The translations under genes and the position numbers were made by a program. DNA of 64,000 nt from Toxonevra muliebris (lineage: Eukaryota; Arthropoda; Insecta; Diptera; Pallopteridae): contig OY829326.1 of assembly GCA_963691655.1 (NCBI GenBank), positions 70,487,235 through 70,551,234 of the forward strand, given 5' to 3'. The notes under the pieces are model-generated. The model worked only from the letters and a program-made list of their open reading frames with translations. It was not told the DNA's origin and did no database searches. Within the stretch, counting starts at the first letter, position 1, and the number at the start of each line of letters is the position of its first letter. Below, piece after piece: positions 1 through 11,583 of this stretch.

Positions 1-201
1 GCTCAGAATTCTCGAAGTTAATTTCTGATCAACCTTCTTTGTCGGACCCGTTTATCACTTCTTTGATTACTTTTTAAGTCAAACAACGTTTTGCAAACAT
101 TCCAAAAACGTTAAAAACGATAGCACAAATTATATAAAAAAAAACTACAATAAAAACAATGCAAATCAGCTGATTTACACAGAGCTGCCACACAAGCAAG
201 A

Positions 202-583
202 TTAGCAGTACTTCGGCTCAGCGTTGCGTTTTCGCAACATAAAAGTTCAAATATATATTTTAAATAAATTATTGACAGAAGTTAATTAAAAAATGAATTT
301 ATATAAAATATAGGAATGTAAAAAGCAACACCAAGAGAAGTTTTGAATGTAATGAGTTTTACAATTTTTTCCATAATTTTGAAAATTGGGAAAAAAAATT
401 GGTCAACTTTGGATCGAAATATATATATTAAAATAAAAAAACCAGATCAAATAAATTATAGCATAATCTAAGAACATCCAATATGAATAAATATCAACTA
501 CATCGAGATCAAATTTTTCAATAATTTGCACAAAATATGCAAAACTACCAACGTGCGTTTTCGCAACGCCTGGTCTTAATGGG
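202..583. mobile_element. piggyBac-type MITE candidate, right end clear
   Basis: The right end reads CTTAATGGGTTAA, so its outward-in form is TTAA followed by CCCATTAAG. This is the same terminal motif as the element at 19405-20118. Just inside the right end lies GTGCGTTTTCGCAACGCC, and near the proposed left end (about 219-237) lies the hairpin GTTGCG-TTTT-CGCAAC, so the two halves share a GCGTTGCG palindrome. The left terminus is degenerate or absent and its position is a guess. No coding capacity is seen. TTAA targets and CCC starts are typical of piggyBac; family membership is an inference. Confidence 0.4.
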
Positions 584-750
584 TTAATAAATAGCTATAG
601 AAATGAACGAAATTGAATTGGTCGAATTAATTGTCAACCGTAATGTCATCAAAATCAGAGTATTCTTTCATTTGGTTTGGTTTTTGGTCTAAAATTGTGT
701 TAACCTACAAAATTTCGGACATATTTTAGGTCTAAATTTCGGTTTGATTA

Positions 751-1268
751 CACTGCCCTTATATTTTTAAATATATTCATGGGTTTTGCGAATAAGATGA
801 TTCCTAGTGTTTCCGAATGAATTTATGAATTTTTCATGCTGAACACGAATCTGGGATCAAAAATTATCCATCACGTCACGTTTTCGAGAAAAAAGGGATT
901 GAAACCCCTAAAAACATCGTTTTTGGCCCTTTTTGAAAAAATTTTGGAGCTGAACCCTGACGTGCTACAAACTTCGCTTATATTGGAAATTAAAGCCTAC
1001 ACCATACCCTTTGGCTCATTTGAAAGGGCATGGTTCAGCCTATAATTTCTGATATTAGCGAAGTTTGTAGCACGTCAGACTTCAGCTCCACCATTTTTCA
1101 AAAATGGCCAAAAACGCTATTTAAAGGGATATCAACAACTTTTTTCTCGAAAACGTGACGCGATGGACAATTTTTGACCATAAATTCTTGTTGAGCAAGG
1201 AAAGATCATTTGGAGTCAATAGAAGCCATCTTATTCGCACAAGAAAAGTTGAAATTTGCAGGGCAGTG
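751..1268. mobile_element. Foldback MITE with TTA target duplication
   Basis: Two long inverted arms face each other: the left arm starts CACTGCCCT and the right arm ends AGGGCAGTG, with a directly repeated TTA at 748-750 and 1269-1271. Matching inner blocks include GCGAATAAGATG, CACGTTTTCGAGAAAAAAG, GCGTTTTTGGCC-like sequence and TGACGTGCTACAAACTTCGC. Together the arms fill almost the whole 518 bp. The short open frame inside (836-1045) is just an arm read through. A TTA duplication suggests PIF/Harbinger, but the TIR alone does not prove it. It is non-autonomous. Confidence 0.8.
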
Positions 1269-1274
1269 TTATGT

Positions 1275-1815
1275 TTACTTTTGATTTGGATTTGGGAATA
1301 AATTTTTGTTAATTTTTGGTTTGAGATTTGGTTTGACTTTTGGTTTAATTTTCGATGTGTTTATTGTCTTATTTTTAGTTTGAATTTTAATGTGAATGTT
1401 TGTCTGAGCTTAGGCTTCTTATATTTTGTTTAAATTTTGGTCTGAATTATAGTTTGCCTTTGCTCTGATTTCTGATCTGAATTTTGGTTCGATTTCGGTC
1501 TAATGTTTAATCTGATTATTAGTCTGACTTTAGGTTTGAACTTTAATATGATTTTTTGTTTGAATTTTTATCTACTTTTTGTCTGATTTTAAGTTTTAAT
1601 TTTGGTTTTTTTTAGTCTGAGTTTAATACTGATTTCTGGTTCGGATTTATTGTTTGTTTTTGGTCTGAAGCCAGCATATTCAGTTTATTTTTGGTCGGGT
1701 TTTGGCTTTATTTTCGGTTAAATTTTGGTTTGAATTCGGTCTGGTTTTTTTGTCTCAATTCCGATTTGAACTTTGATCTGGGTTTCGAGTTTGTCTCTAG
1801 TCTGATCTTTTCTGT
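1275..1815. repeat. Degenerate GGTCTGATTTT-type array
   Basis: About 540 bp are built from loose repeats of a 12-15 bp unit resembling TTTTGGTCTGAATTT, with variants such as TTTGGTTTGA and TCTGATTTT. Period and sequence both drift, so it looks like an old minisatellite. Similar units recur at 38.99-39.13 kb and 39.87-40.51 kb, and in reverse orientation near 28.74-28.85 kb. No coding potential is seen. Confidence 0.6.
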
Positions 1816-3588
1816 CCTGGTATTAGTGTAGAAAGTTGTTATGAACAAAATATTTGAGATCCAGCATGAAAGGAAACCGGCTCAATCGGTTGGTTAGATT
1901 TTCTCTTATTCTCTAGAATTCTTATATTATTAAATATATATTCAATATTTCTCTTTGCATTCTCTTAATTTAGCTAAATTAGTCCCCTCAAAACTAAATC
2001 CAAGTCTCTCTCTCTGTCTATCTATGCACAAACTTTCCACCAACTGGGAACAATGATAATGAAGTCTTATAATTTATCTATTTTGCGGCTGTGAGCACGT
2101 GGTCAAAAGCAAGATTGTATATCAGAGTAAGAAAGCCATAGCTCTAAAGAAAAGAGATTCATAGAAATGATAGGAAGAAACAACAATGTTCATGATTGCA
2201 TACAACATACTGACCAAATAATAAAATACCTATAGATAAATGTGCAAATACTAAGATATCAAATAGAAATAGTTATTCAAATATCTATTTCCCGAAATCA
2301 GAAAATCATTGAAATGAAAACATAAAATGAAAGGTTTCTTGGTAGCTATTGCTACTACCTGTGGAAAACAAAACTTAAACACACTGCATATATTTGTGTC
2401 TTACTACAACAGCTAAACAAACAACCGTGCACACTCACATACGCGCATGCAGTCAGGCAGACAGGTGGAAAACCAAATACACATAGTTCAAATGAAGAGC
2501 AACAGCATGCAGTAGTAAGTATGTTTATGTTTGTGTGTGAGTTTAGCTCTTGTATACGATATTCTGTCATTGAAGATAAATTTAAAGCCGCTTTAACATT
2601 GAATGCCAACGTATTTTTTTCTGGTTGAGTTGGCTTTTTTTCTTTTGGTTTAGTTTAGTGCGCCTAGCAGCACACACACATTCACACATCTGAGTATCAT
2701 AAAAGAAGATATATATGTATATGTAGGCGCATGGCGACTTTCAGAACGACGTCAAATCCGCATACGTTCGGTTTGCATTGAATTTTTAGAAAATATGTAG
2801 CAGAAGATGAAAAAGAGATCATAAACCAGCTAGCAAAAACAAAAACAACACCAAGTGCAATAAAACATACCCATCCATTCAAATGTACCAAAGTGACCAG
2901 CAATACACGATGTGCCACTACAAATCATAAAGGGATTTATGAGCTTAGGATGCGGCTAGTAAACGAGCGCTCCTATGCTACATATACTAAATATTGCGGT
3001 TTTATGTGCCTACCTACCTGCCTTCGATGATGTGTGCGCTAAAGCCGCGAAAACTGAAACAAAATGTAATGCCGTGAAATTTTATGATTTTGCTTATGAC
3101 TTTTTTTTTTTTGAGGAATTTTTTCTAGTAACTAGCGTGAACTATTTCGGTATCTTATTCGCTTTCGTTCAGCGTACAACGAGGAAATTCAAAACATATT
3201 GTAGGATTTTGAGCAAATAATTTACGAGTATAATAATTTTTTATGATCTTCTGATTCGAAAACAAACATGTTATGTTCTTCGCAATGAATCCGTTTATAA
3301 ATAGTTATGGAATTGGGTTAATGTCTTATCTAAATGTGTAAGAAGAAATTGCTATAAAATCTAATGGAGTAGGAAATAAATATTTTATTATGAGAAACTG
3401 TCAGTGGATAGTAGATTCTCTGTAATGAAACAAATCAGAGAAAAAAAAATAATACAAATCACAGATATCGCTCCTATGACTTGATAAAAAAAATCTTGCA
3501 GCTACAAAGTTCGGTGAATTCTTAAAATCATTCTTTCGATTAAAGATTTGTAGGGCTATGAGGTTCTAGGTTTTTCCAGAATAAGGAA
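1816..3588. other. Non-coding stretch, no gene seen
   Basis: AT-rich sequence with short CT, CA and poly-T runs (for example CT-rich near 2005-2025). Open frames here (2355-2609 minus, 2697-2918 minus, 2975-3220 plus) have no recognisable domain, and their composition follows the surrounding DNA. No RNA gene or terminal-repeat pair was found. Confidence 0.6.
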
Positions 3589-3879
3589 TTACATAAACTT
3601 TAACTGGTTCGTGGGTGGCCACAATGTCTTTTGGAAGTACCAATCGTACCAATGTAAATTCCACAAGTATAGAGGAAAGGGGATCACCCAAAGCATATCC
3701 CTTAGCACTTTGGGAAGGTTATATTGAAACTTGAGGTTGCCAGATATCTGAAATTTAGAGAATATTTGGTTCGTATAAAATTTCTCAGTGTCTATTATTT
3801 TGGGGAGGAGTCTGCCAGGATAGCCCTTGTTTCGTTGAAAGCCCCTCTTCGGATCTCTGTTGTTTAGCCACCGTTGCAT
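3589..3879 (-). CDS. Unrecognised 96-residue open frame
   Basis: This frame has a less AT-driven composition than most in the window. It begins MQRWLNNRDPKRGFQRN and contains a tryptophan/tyrosine-rich C-terminal part (LWNLHWYDWYFQK). I see no known motif, signal peptide or catalytic residues. No splice-site or promoter context supports expression. It may be a fragment of an old mobile element or chance. It is listed only because composition and length make it slightly unusual. Confidence 0.15.
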   Translation of the reverse strand: MQRWLNNRDPKRGFQRNKGYPGRLLPKIIDTEKFYTNQIFSKFQISGNLKFQYNLPKVLRDMLWVIPFPLYLWNLHWYDWYFQKTLWPPTNQLKFM

Positions 3880-3899
3880 ATCTTGAAGTTTAGCTAATG

Positions 3900-6560
3900 A
3901 CTTTCAGACTAGTTTGATCGCTAAAAGTTTGGAAAAGAAAATACTGGCGTTCGCCGGAAATTAAAATAGTTTGGCATAATTAAAGTTATGTACGCCTATT
4001 CCATTTTAGAGCAAATTTAATCTCTAATTTCTTCAGCTAATAACCATTAAAACTTTATATTTTCACACTATAATCCTATGCTTTCCTCCATTGGAATACT
4101 TATTGAAAGATTTATCTTAAGTATTTTACAAACTCTTAAATTGTTATCTATTCACTTCTCCATATATACTTACATAAATTTTAGATTTAATCGCCGAAAA
4201 TCACTAACTGTGTAAAGAAAAAAGGTAAAGTTTAACAATTCCAAAGTTCAATTTGCATATTCTTTTTAGATATGAGACTTAGGTAAAGATCAAATGCATT
4301 AAGATACACACACACATTTTTGCATATTTATCTAATGGAATATATACCCAAAAGTATACTGTAAAGTATATAGTATTTACTATATAGCGATTTACTATTA
4401 ACTCAGTAGTGGCAAGTATTTATTTACATACAAACGTGTATGGAAATGTAGGTGTTAGGAGAGATTTTATCGGCTCAAAATACTTCAACTATTGAAAGTA
4501 AATAAACAAGAAAATTTGCGTAGCATAATTTTAGGCGGCAGCAAACAAAATAACAATTTAACATATGAATTGCTCAGTTGTGTATTTGCATACGAGTGTG
4601 TTTGTGTATGCGAGAGTAAATGTGTTTAAGTGGCCCAAAATATATATATAAATATACACACATACATACTTACTCACTTAACGTAGCATAGTTTATACGC
4701 TACAGCATTATTATGCTTGATCCTATTTTAAAAGCATATTTTTTTGCGCGGGTTCGTTGCTGCTGCTTGTTCTTCTTGGTGTTAGTGGTTAGTGGTAGTA
4801 AGCAGTGTGAATTGCTTCCTCTGCATTTTACGCCTGGCACACCCTACCTAAGAGTAGGTATCTATGCACATAACGTTATAGTTCATGGTGGCACACTAAA
4901 AGGCGTGGGATTCCAAACAACAGTTAGCCCGTAGTATGGTTAATAAGCTATGAGAGTTTGGTGTAAATTTCCGTTTATTTTTTTTTATATATATGTTATT
5001 GTACATTTGTTTGTTGTTGCTTACTTTTAGGCGCTCATCATTTTCGCATTACCCTCACTTGAGGCATTTACGCTTTCTGCACACACATTTTCGCAATCTC
5101 TATTTCTGTTTTTTTTTTTTTTTTTGTTCGTTACGTTTTTATATTTATTTATTTTATATTTTTTGCTTTTTTATTTTTTGCACGCTTGTGGAACCTTAAC
5201 AACTTGCCTAAAATTATACTACACTGCAGCTATTTTGGTTTTTTAGTTCGCATTTATTTGTGAGTGTGTGTTTTCGGATTTTGTGTTATAATTTTCTCTA
5301 CTTTAGCCAATAAATCATTTTGGGTTTGAAAGTTTTCGGTTGTTGGCGCGATTTTTTTTTAGCTTTACTAACATTTTATTTTTATTTTTTTGCTTACTTT
5401 TTGGGTCTTTGTGACTTTTGAAGTAACCCGTGAGCTTTCAAGCAGAAAATCGCATCAGTTGTTTGTTGTTGTTCGACGAGAGATGCAAGGTTGAAGGAGC
5501 AGAAGTGGATATAGGTTTGGTAGCGCTTATTTAATTTTTAATGTAAACAGACCATTAATTGTGCCAAAGGTAGTCGTCGACAAATTGATGTTGTTCGCAA
5601 TGTTGTTATTGCTGTGGTTGTTGTAGTTATAGATGTGGTTGTTGTACTTATTGTGGGTGCTTCTGCTGTTATTATTGCTTTAAAATTACACAAGATAATT
5701 TTGGATTTCAAATTGAAATTGAAAAGTTTTATATTTCTACATATATTAAAATGATTTTTTTCTGGTAATACTTTTAATTTATAAACTTTTTAATTCAGTT
5801 TCATTTTTGCATAAATCTTAATTATAACTTTTAGAAGTATTTATTTGTATATCAAAATTTTTTGCTCACTCACATTACATTTCTCACTTACGATTGTATA
5901 CCACTAATAGAATTTATGGCAAACTCAGTGTATTTTCTTTTACTATATCCATATTTTTAGCCATTGACTTACACACAAATCTTGCATATCGGGGCTTTTG
6001 GGATTTTTATCAATATGTAAACAAGTGAATGCACAACATTTTTCAGTAAAATAAAAAATAGTTTAAAAACTCTAAAATCAATGTATAATTACAAATTTTT
6101 AAATTTCTAGAAGTTAATCCTTACTAGATATTAAATATTTTTGACATACAAACCTTGATATACATTGCTGACCACAAATTTATCCCATATTTATTAGAAT
6201 AGCTAAAATGTTTTATTTATTTCTTTGTTATGGAACAAAAATATATTAAAGTAACCGTTACTTGTACTGACATTTTTTTCTATTAGTTTTTTTTTTTTTT
6301 TGGCAATCTCAAGTCTGTTTGCATTTCATAAAAAATAATCTGTTTCAAATTTTAGCTTGATTCAATAGTCCTCTTGCGAACACAAAAACGGAAAAAGCTG
6401 AAATTTCAAAGCACGCGTAGTTTTCCTTTCTTACTCTCGTACTGACACATGTTTCGGTTGTCACATTCGTAACACATGTGTCTGGCCACATCCCAACTTT
6501 TTATTTTTAGTTGTATCTATCATTTTTAAATGTTTTTTAATTGTTTTATTAAACAATCTA
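3900..6560. other. Non-coding stretch, simple repeats
   Basis: AT-rich sequence with CA/TA microsatellite fragments (4300-4700), poly-T runs (near 5110, 6290) and TTG-type trinucleotides (5580-5670). Short frames at 4713-4934 and 4993-5199 are T-rich reads with no domain. An imperfect inverted pair GACACATG / CATGTGTC lies at about 6443-6482. No gene is seen. Confidence 0.55.
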
Positions 6561-7593
6561 CATTTTTTAATCAATACTCATTAACCGTCTAAGGACGGTC
6601 TAATCCACTTTAGGTTAGCCAAAAACCAAATTTGATTGGACTCAATTCTAAAACAATTAATAAGTTGAGTTCAGCGGCACATAAAGGTTAGTTTTTTAAA
6701 CGTCTTGTTTTTAACCCTTGAAAGGTAATCATATTTTTTGCATAAGTTGTAGGTAATCTTCGTCAAATCGACGAAGTTATATTTGTCTCCAATTGCTGGA
6801 AAAAATATATATGGCTTGCATGGCGGCTGGTATGTCGCTAATAACAATGTGTAATGATGTTTTTCAAGGCTGCAATTGACGCTGGTTCATCGGCACAAAA
6901 CTATAGTCTACATGAGATAAATACTCTGTAATTCCTATTTATTATAAGATTTATATTAGAATATTAAAAATAGTAAATAAATAGAAAAAAATAAAATAAA
7001 TAAATAAATTGCTCACCGAACTCATCTCTACTGTTTTTTTGGTTAAATTACTGTACGTTTGAAAATAAAAAATAAAAAAAATCAAACTTTTATTTAATAT
7101 AAAAAAAAGAAAAGTAATAACCCAAGGGCGACTATGAGGAATTCTCTTTTTTCTGCACAATTCTACATGATAGCCGATAAAATATATATCTTATTTCAAG
7201 CCCCCTGATTCCAAATATATTAATTTTATTTTGCCTTTGTTTTCTTTGCAATTTTTAAAAAGTTTTGCCTTTTTCACTGTTTTAGTGCTTTTTTCGAATT
7301 TTTGTTTTTTTTAATTTTCAATTAGGTTATGTTTGCATAAAATAGAATTCAAAAAATATTCTATATAAGTTTTTTCAAAATCTAATTCTTTAAAATAGTG
7401 AAAAACAATTTTTAGATGCCACTCAAAACTTAAAGTTGATAGCTCAATTAGAAATATAGTATTATTTATTTATTTTTTAAGTCTAATGGATACAAATCCT
7501 TACTGACGAGATGACAAATATGTAAAAGGTAGAAAATTATAATTATATATGGTCTCATGAGATTTTTTGGCGTTCCCTTTTGAAGTATTATGT

Positions 7594-7807
7594 AGCATTT
7601 ATACAATGAGACTAGTTGCATGAAACTTCGCCATTATAATTTTCGTCGCAATGGTAAAATATTGAATTACGAAAATGAATAAAGAGAAACGTCACAAAGT
7701 TTCATGAACTGCTGCCCGAGAGATATTGTTTGTCCCCTTGTCGTCTCTCCCCTCTTTCCTACATTTGACCGAGTTTCCTGAGCCTAGTCTCATCGTGTAA
7801 ATGCTGA
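7594..7807. mobile_element. Short inverted-repeat element
   Basis: The left arm GCATTTATACAATGAGACTAG is matched by the reverse complement of the right arm, GCATTTACACGATGAGACTAG. Homology continues inward (CATGAAACTTCG against CAGGAAACTCGG). The arms are about 35-40 bp and the whole is about 214 bp, a typical MITE size. I cannot see a clean target-site duplication, so the exact ends and superfamily are open. No coding capacity. Confidence 0.55.
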
Positions 7808-8121
7808 CTTACATGCACTAGTGATGTAACGGATGTCAGTTTAGCGGATACGAATACGAATGTCAAAAGCTGACGTTGGCAACAGCCAAGTTGCATAAAA
7901 AACTGATAAATGTTTCGCAGGTAGCGAATGCAGACATCCAGTACATCACTACGTGACACACTAGAGTGGGTCGAACTTGGTACATACAAGTATATCAAAA
8001 AGCAAAGCAATGGTATTTACCGGATATTCCATACATTCACAATCGTTTCGTTTTATGGTTATAAAACTAAATTAGACGAAATCTATCGTAATGCAATTTT
8101 TCTGGAAAACAATTGTCAGAA

Positions 8122-8280
8122 ATGAGTGAAGGTAATTTTACTCCTCTGATATATGATTATGTTGTGGATGGCATTAATGATGGCGAGTTTTTCTTAGAAG
8201 GTGAAGAGCCACATATGATATTAGACGTTTCAAATGCCCCACCAAGTGTTTACAGATGGGTGATAGAATCAAGAACTTAG
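8122..8280 (+). CDS. Unrecognised 52-residue acidic small ORF
   Basis: The frame starts with ATG overlapping the stop of an upstream frame (7928-8125) in an ATGA arrangement and ends at TAG. The product starts MSEGNFTPLIYDYVVDGIND and is rich in Asp and Glu, unlike the Lys/Phe/Leu-rich noise frames of the region. No domain or signal peptide is recognised. It could be a remnant of a transposon protein, a real small peptide, or chance. No promoter evidence is visible. Confidence 0.2.
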   Translation: MSEGNFTPLIYDYVVDGINDGEFFLEGEEPHMILDVSNAPPSVYRWVIESRT

Positions 8281-8289
8281 AGTAATCAA

Positions 8290-9180
8290 ATTAAGACGTT
8301 CCACAAGAATTGTCGTAAAAGATTGTCTTAATTTTCAATTTAACTGTTCAAGAATAAAAAATCAAGCCTTTTACTCGCACCCAAACACGCGGTGTGTTCT
8401 GTCAGCTATACACATACATGTACGAGATTTGAGCAAATAAGTAAGAACATGCACTCTCGTATTTAAACCTTTGCATTTGCACATCATTAACATTTAGTAC
8501 ATGAACAACTGTGTTTTGGAACATGTACATATGCAAAAAGATAATGGCTGTTCAGTGCATGAGCACTTATATACTGAAAATTCTCTACACGTACATATAC
8601 GACAGTTGACAACTATGAACACATACTTGCGAAAAATATATTGCAACTGACTGTTCATGAACATAAAACATAAACATTTCGTACAGTTTCATATGTCCAT
8701 AAAATCAATACAACTGACATAAATAAACACAAACATGAGTATGTGTAATCTCCAATGTACACAAAATGTTCAAATATAAACCCTGGATAAACTATTGGAA
8801 ACTTGTAAATACCCACTCCTCCCATCCGCACACCCTTCCTTCCCTCGCAAAACATAACAGAGCTATAAATAAGTCTATCAATTTTGACCACATTTGTATA
8901 GCGTTTTAATTTATGCAAACACTTGTTAACTAAAATTTTTTTTCTGTGATCAATTTCAACCCGTAATATTAATATCATTTACTATATTTTTATAAAATTC
9001 TACAAAGTTGTTGATTGCGTTTGTTACTGTGGTTGCCCCTGTTGTTGTGCTGTTGTTATTTTCTACTTGATATAACAACAAATTAAGCATGCTTTACACA
9101 TTTGTTGGGTTGCTTGTTGCTGCCTGTCATTGTAGTAATACTCTTTAATTTGTTGCTTTTTGGCCTATTGACCTTTAATG
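8290..9180. other. Non-coding stretch, no gene seen
   Basis: CA-rich and AT-rich sequence with several ACATGTACAT and GTTCATGAAC motifs that look like imperfect palindromes but do not form a defined element. The frame at 8655-8978 minus has no domain. Nothing else is supported. Confidence 0.5.
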
Positions 9181-9214
9181 AATTTAATTGAACCTCAAAT
9201 TTGTTATGTTTCGG

Positions 9215-9255
9215 TTCGCTCTCGTTGTTGTTGTTGTTGATTTGTATGTTGTTAT
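9215..9255. repeat. GTT/CAA trinucleotide microsatellite
   Basis: A short run of GTTGTTGTTGTTG embedded in a TTG-rich stretch. It explains the Asn/Gln-rich minus-strand frame at 9083-9274, which is therefore not treated as a gene. Confidence 0.7.
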
Positions 9256-9746
9256 TTTGGTATGTTGTTTGCAAATAAATTACTTAACTTTTTTGTGGGG
9301 GTAGGGGGGAGAAAGGGGTATATTTACATTTAATTTGTATTTATTACGGTATTGGTTAGTATTGTGGTTAATTAGAATCGATTCTCTCAGTGTAGCATCT
9401 AAGACGAGAATTTGTGAATTTAGTTTGAAAAACAGACAGCACTCTGCGGAATTATATTCAAAAGTTTCCGAGTATAATTAAAATGTAATTGAAGATTTTC
9501 GTATTTTATTTCGTATTATAATTTGTTCTATTAAATTTTGTGTTGTTATTAAGATTTAATTGAAATGAAGTACTAGTTAAACTAAAGTTATACAAGAATA
9601 TTTTATACAATTTGTGGTTTGTTGTTGTTGTAATTGTAGTACTAGCTTCTTTAATATGACACTCAATTCAATTTGATAAATATGTTGAACTTACTCACAC
9701 TCAGATTAGGTCATAATTTCGCTTATAAACACATATGTATATAAAT

Positions 9747-10523
9747 TAGCTTTTTTTGAAAAGAGGTGGTAAATATAAGATGTTTGACATAATATTTTTT
9801 GATGAACTCTCTCGCATATTTAGTTTTATAAAATTTTTGCTTCAGAGCCCGTTTGGAATATTTTTTTGGACCAAAAACTGGAAACAAAAACTCTAGTGCA
9901 CAAAATTTCAACGCAATAGATAGCTCCAGTACAAGAAAGTATTAAAATTTCCCCCTTTATTTGAACCTTTACTTCGAAAGCCTCTGTTGTCGTTGTTATA
10001 GTACTTTTCTTTGAATGTATTTACAACTTGCTTACATACCAATAAGCGAAATCTTGTAAAAATTAAATTTACATATTTATTGAAATTTAATATCCCAATT
10101 TGGTATCTATTTTTATCTTAAAAATATTCCAAAAACGGAGCTCTGGAGCATATGTTAGAAAATATTATCGATCGACTGTGTTGAAATTTTGCACACCTGA
10201 GTTTTTTGGGCCAGAAAACTAGTTTTTGGACTCTACTTTTATCATAAATATATTCCAAAAGGGACTCCGCAGTAATAATCAGGGAAAAGTGGAATTTTTC
10301 CTTGTACTTGAGTGCCATCATGAACCGGCATATTGTGTTGAAATTTTGTGCACCAGCGTTTTTTTTTGGTGAAAGGACTTATTTTGATCTAAAAATTATT
10401 CCAAAAGAGGCTCCGGATTAAAAGTTGGTAAAAATTTTATAAAACTTAAAATTCGGGGGATATATTTTTATCAACAAAAATTAAGTCAGACATCTTGTAT
10501 TTACAAGGGGTAAAAGCGCTGTC
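9747..10523. mobile_element. Foldback-like element, copy A
   Basis: Inverted ends: the left begins AGCTTTTTTTGAAAAGAGG and continues with GTAAATATAAGATGTTTGAC. The right end in reverse complement reads AGCGCTTTTACCCC, then GTAAATACAAGATGTCTGAC. The arms are built of a ~150-bp unit with hallmarks TATTCCAAAA, GACTCCG, CCTTGTAC and TTGTGTTGAAATTTTG. One such unit lies in the left arm and at least two lie in tandem, inverted, in the right arm. The same ends and unit recur in copy B at 45039-45998. This design recalls Foldback/Galileo-type elements, but assignment is an inference. No transposase is visible. The frames at 9723-9911 and 10118-10321 are arm read-through. Confidence 0.7.
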
Positions 10524-10629
10524 GATACAACATGTGGTTGACTTCATGATATATGCTTATAGGTTGTGGGTATAACATGTGTGTATGTAAGTGCATATCA
10601 TGTTCGTTTATATCAGTTCAAAAGTTACC

Positions 10630-10679
10630 GCCTCGGTGGTCTAGTGGCAGTGTGCTAGACTCTTGTCTCTGGAGTCTTA
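10630..10679 (+). repeat. tRNA-derived SINE, 5' part (split by insertion)
   Basis: The stretch contains TGGTCTAGTGG at 10637-10647, an exact match to the RNA polymerase III A-box consensus TRGYNNARYGG, placed as in a tRNA head. An anticodon-arm-like hairpin (AGACTC / GAGTCT) follows. The sequence is then interrupted at a TA by the element 10680-11514, and the B box resumes at 11517. Pairing of the acceptor ends is poor, so it is better called a tRNA-derived SINE or tRNA pseudogene than a working tRNA. Confidence 0.6.
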
Positions 10680-11514
10680 CACGCAAAGAAAAAAAATGTT
10701 TATCGCCCGTTTGTGGAGAATATATTACTTTTACGCTGAACAAAAACGTACAAAAACTGAGCAACGTTGCCGTGTTTGCAGAAACCAAAACCGTTTTCTG
10801 CAAAAGATTAACAATTTTATGATGAACAGAAATTCGTTCACGATAAAATTAAGGCAATTTTCTTTTCTGGCAAATGAAAAAAAAACGCTGCTAAACGGAA
10901 GTCCACAACTCTCTTCTCTTTTTATTTTCGCTCCCTCTCATCTCGCTCTCGTCGCAAAAAGAAGCAGCAGCGACGCTTACATTCAAACTCAAAACTCATT
11001 CACACAATAACAAATTAACACAAGATAACGGGAAAGTATCATTTGTCAACGCATTATTGAAGAATTTTAATTGTGCATTGAAATTATTTCATCACATTTC
11101 TTTTTGTCTATAAAAAAGTGCGTGGTGTTTATAAAAAACTAATAATGTGTGTGATTTATAATAAATAATACAAAAATTGTAATAATATAATTTAATGTAA
11201 ATTTCATACACTTTTTCTAGTTTTTAATCAGAAAATTTTATTTAAACAAAAACCACAATAAAATGCCAATGTATATATGAAAATTGTTTTTGCTTTCTTT
11301 TTTATATTTTTCAGGGAAATATTGCATTTTATTGCAAACGTTTTTAGTTCATCGTAAAAGAATTGAACCGTTTATGATGAATAAATCTTCGTTCATGGCA
11401 ACCGAATACAGTCGTTTATGATAAATAAATGTTCGTTTATCATGAAAACATTCCATGAACGAAGTTCGTTTAGTGAAAATTTCGTTTCTGAGAAACGAAT
11501 TTTTTCTTTGCGTG
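10680..11514. mobile_element. TA-flanked TIR element inserted in a SINE
   Basis: The 835-bp element has 15-bp perfect terminal inverted repeats CACGCAAAGAAAAAA, each flanked by TA (10678-10679 and 11515-11516). Removing it and one TA rejoins the A-box and B-box halves of the SINE. Subterminal hairpins include TTCGTTTCT-G-AGAAACGAA near 11480-11498 and a TTGCAGAAA / TTTCTGCAA hairpin near 10775-10803. A CT-rich block (CTCATCTCGCTCTCGTCGC) sits near 10936-10954. No transposase motif is readable in the overlapping frames at 10553-11010. A TA target suits the Tc1/mariner superfamily, but the family is not identified. Confidence 0.8.
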
Positions 11515-11516
11515 TA

Positions 11517-11583
11517 TGTTCAATTCCCAACTAGCGGATTATCCCTTGTGTCTTGATTGAACATTAAAAAAATAATAAAAAAC
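11517..11583 (+). repeat. tRNA-derived SINE, 3' part
   Basis: Begins with TGTTCAATTCC, matching the B-box core GWTCRANNC, followed by a short body and an A-rich tail (ATTAAAAAAATAATAAAAAA). With the 10630-10679 piece it gives a SINE of about 115 bp without the insertion. Confidence 0.55.

Noticed and set aside
6583..6730. TTAACCGTCTAAGGACGG and TTAACCCTTGAAAGG as piggyBac-type ends
   Set aside because: Both point the same way and no opposing end was found, so no element can be defined.
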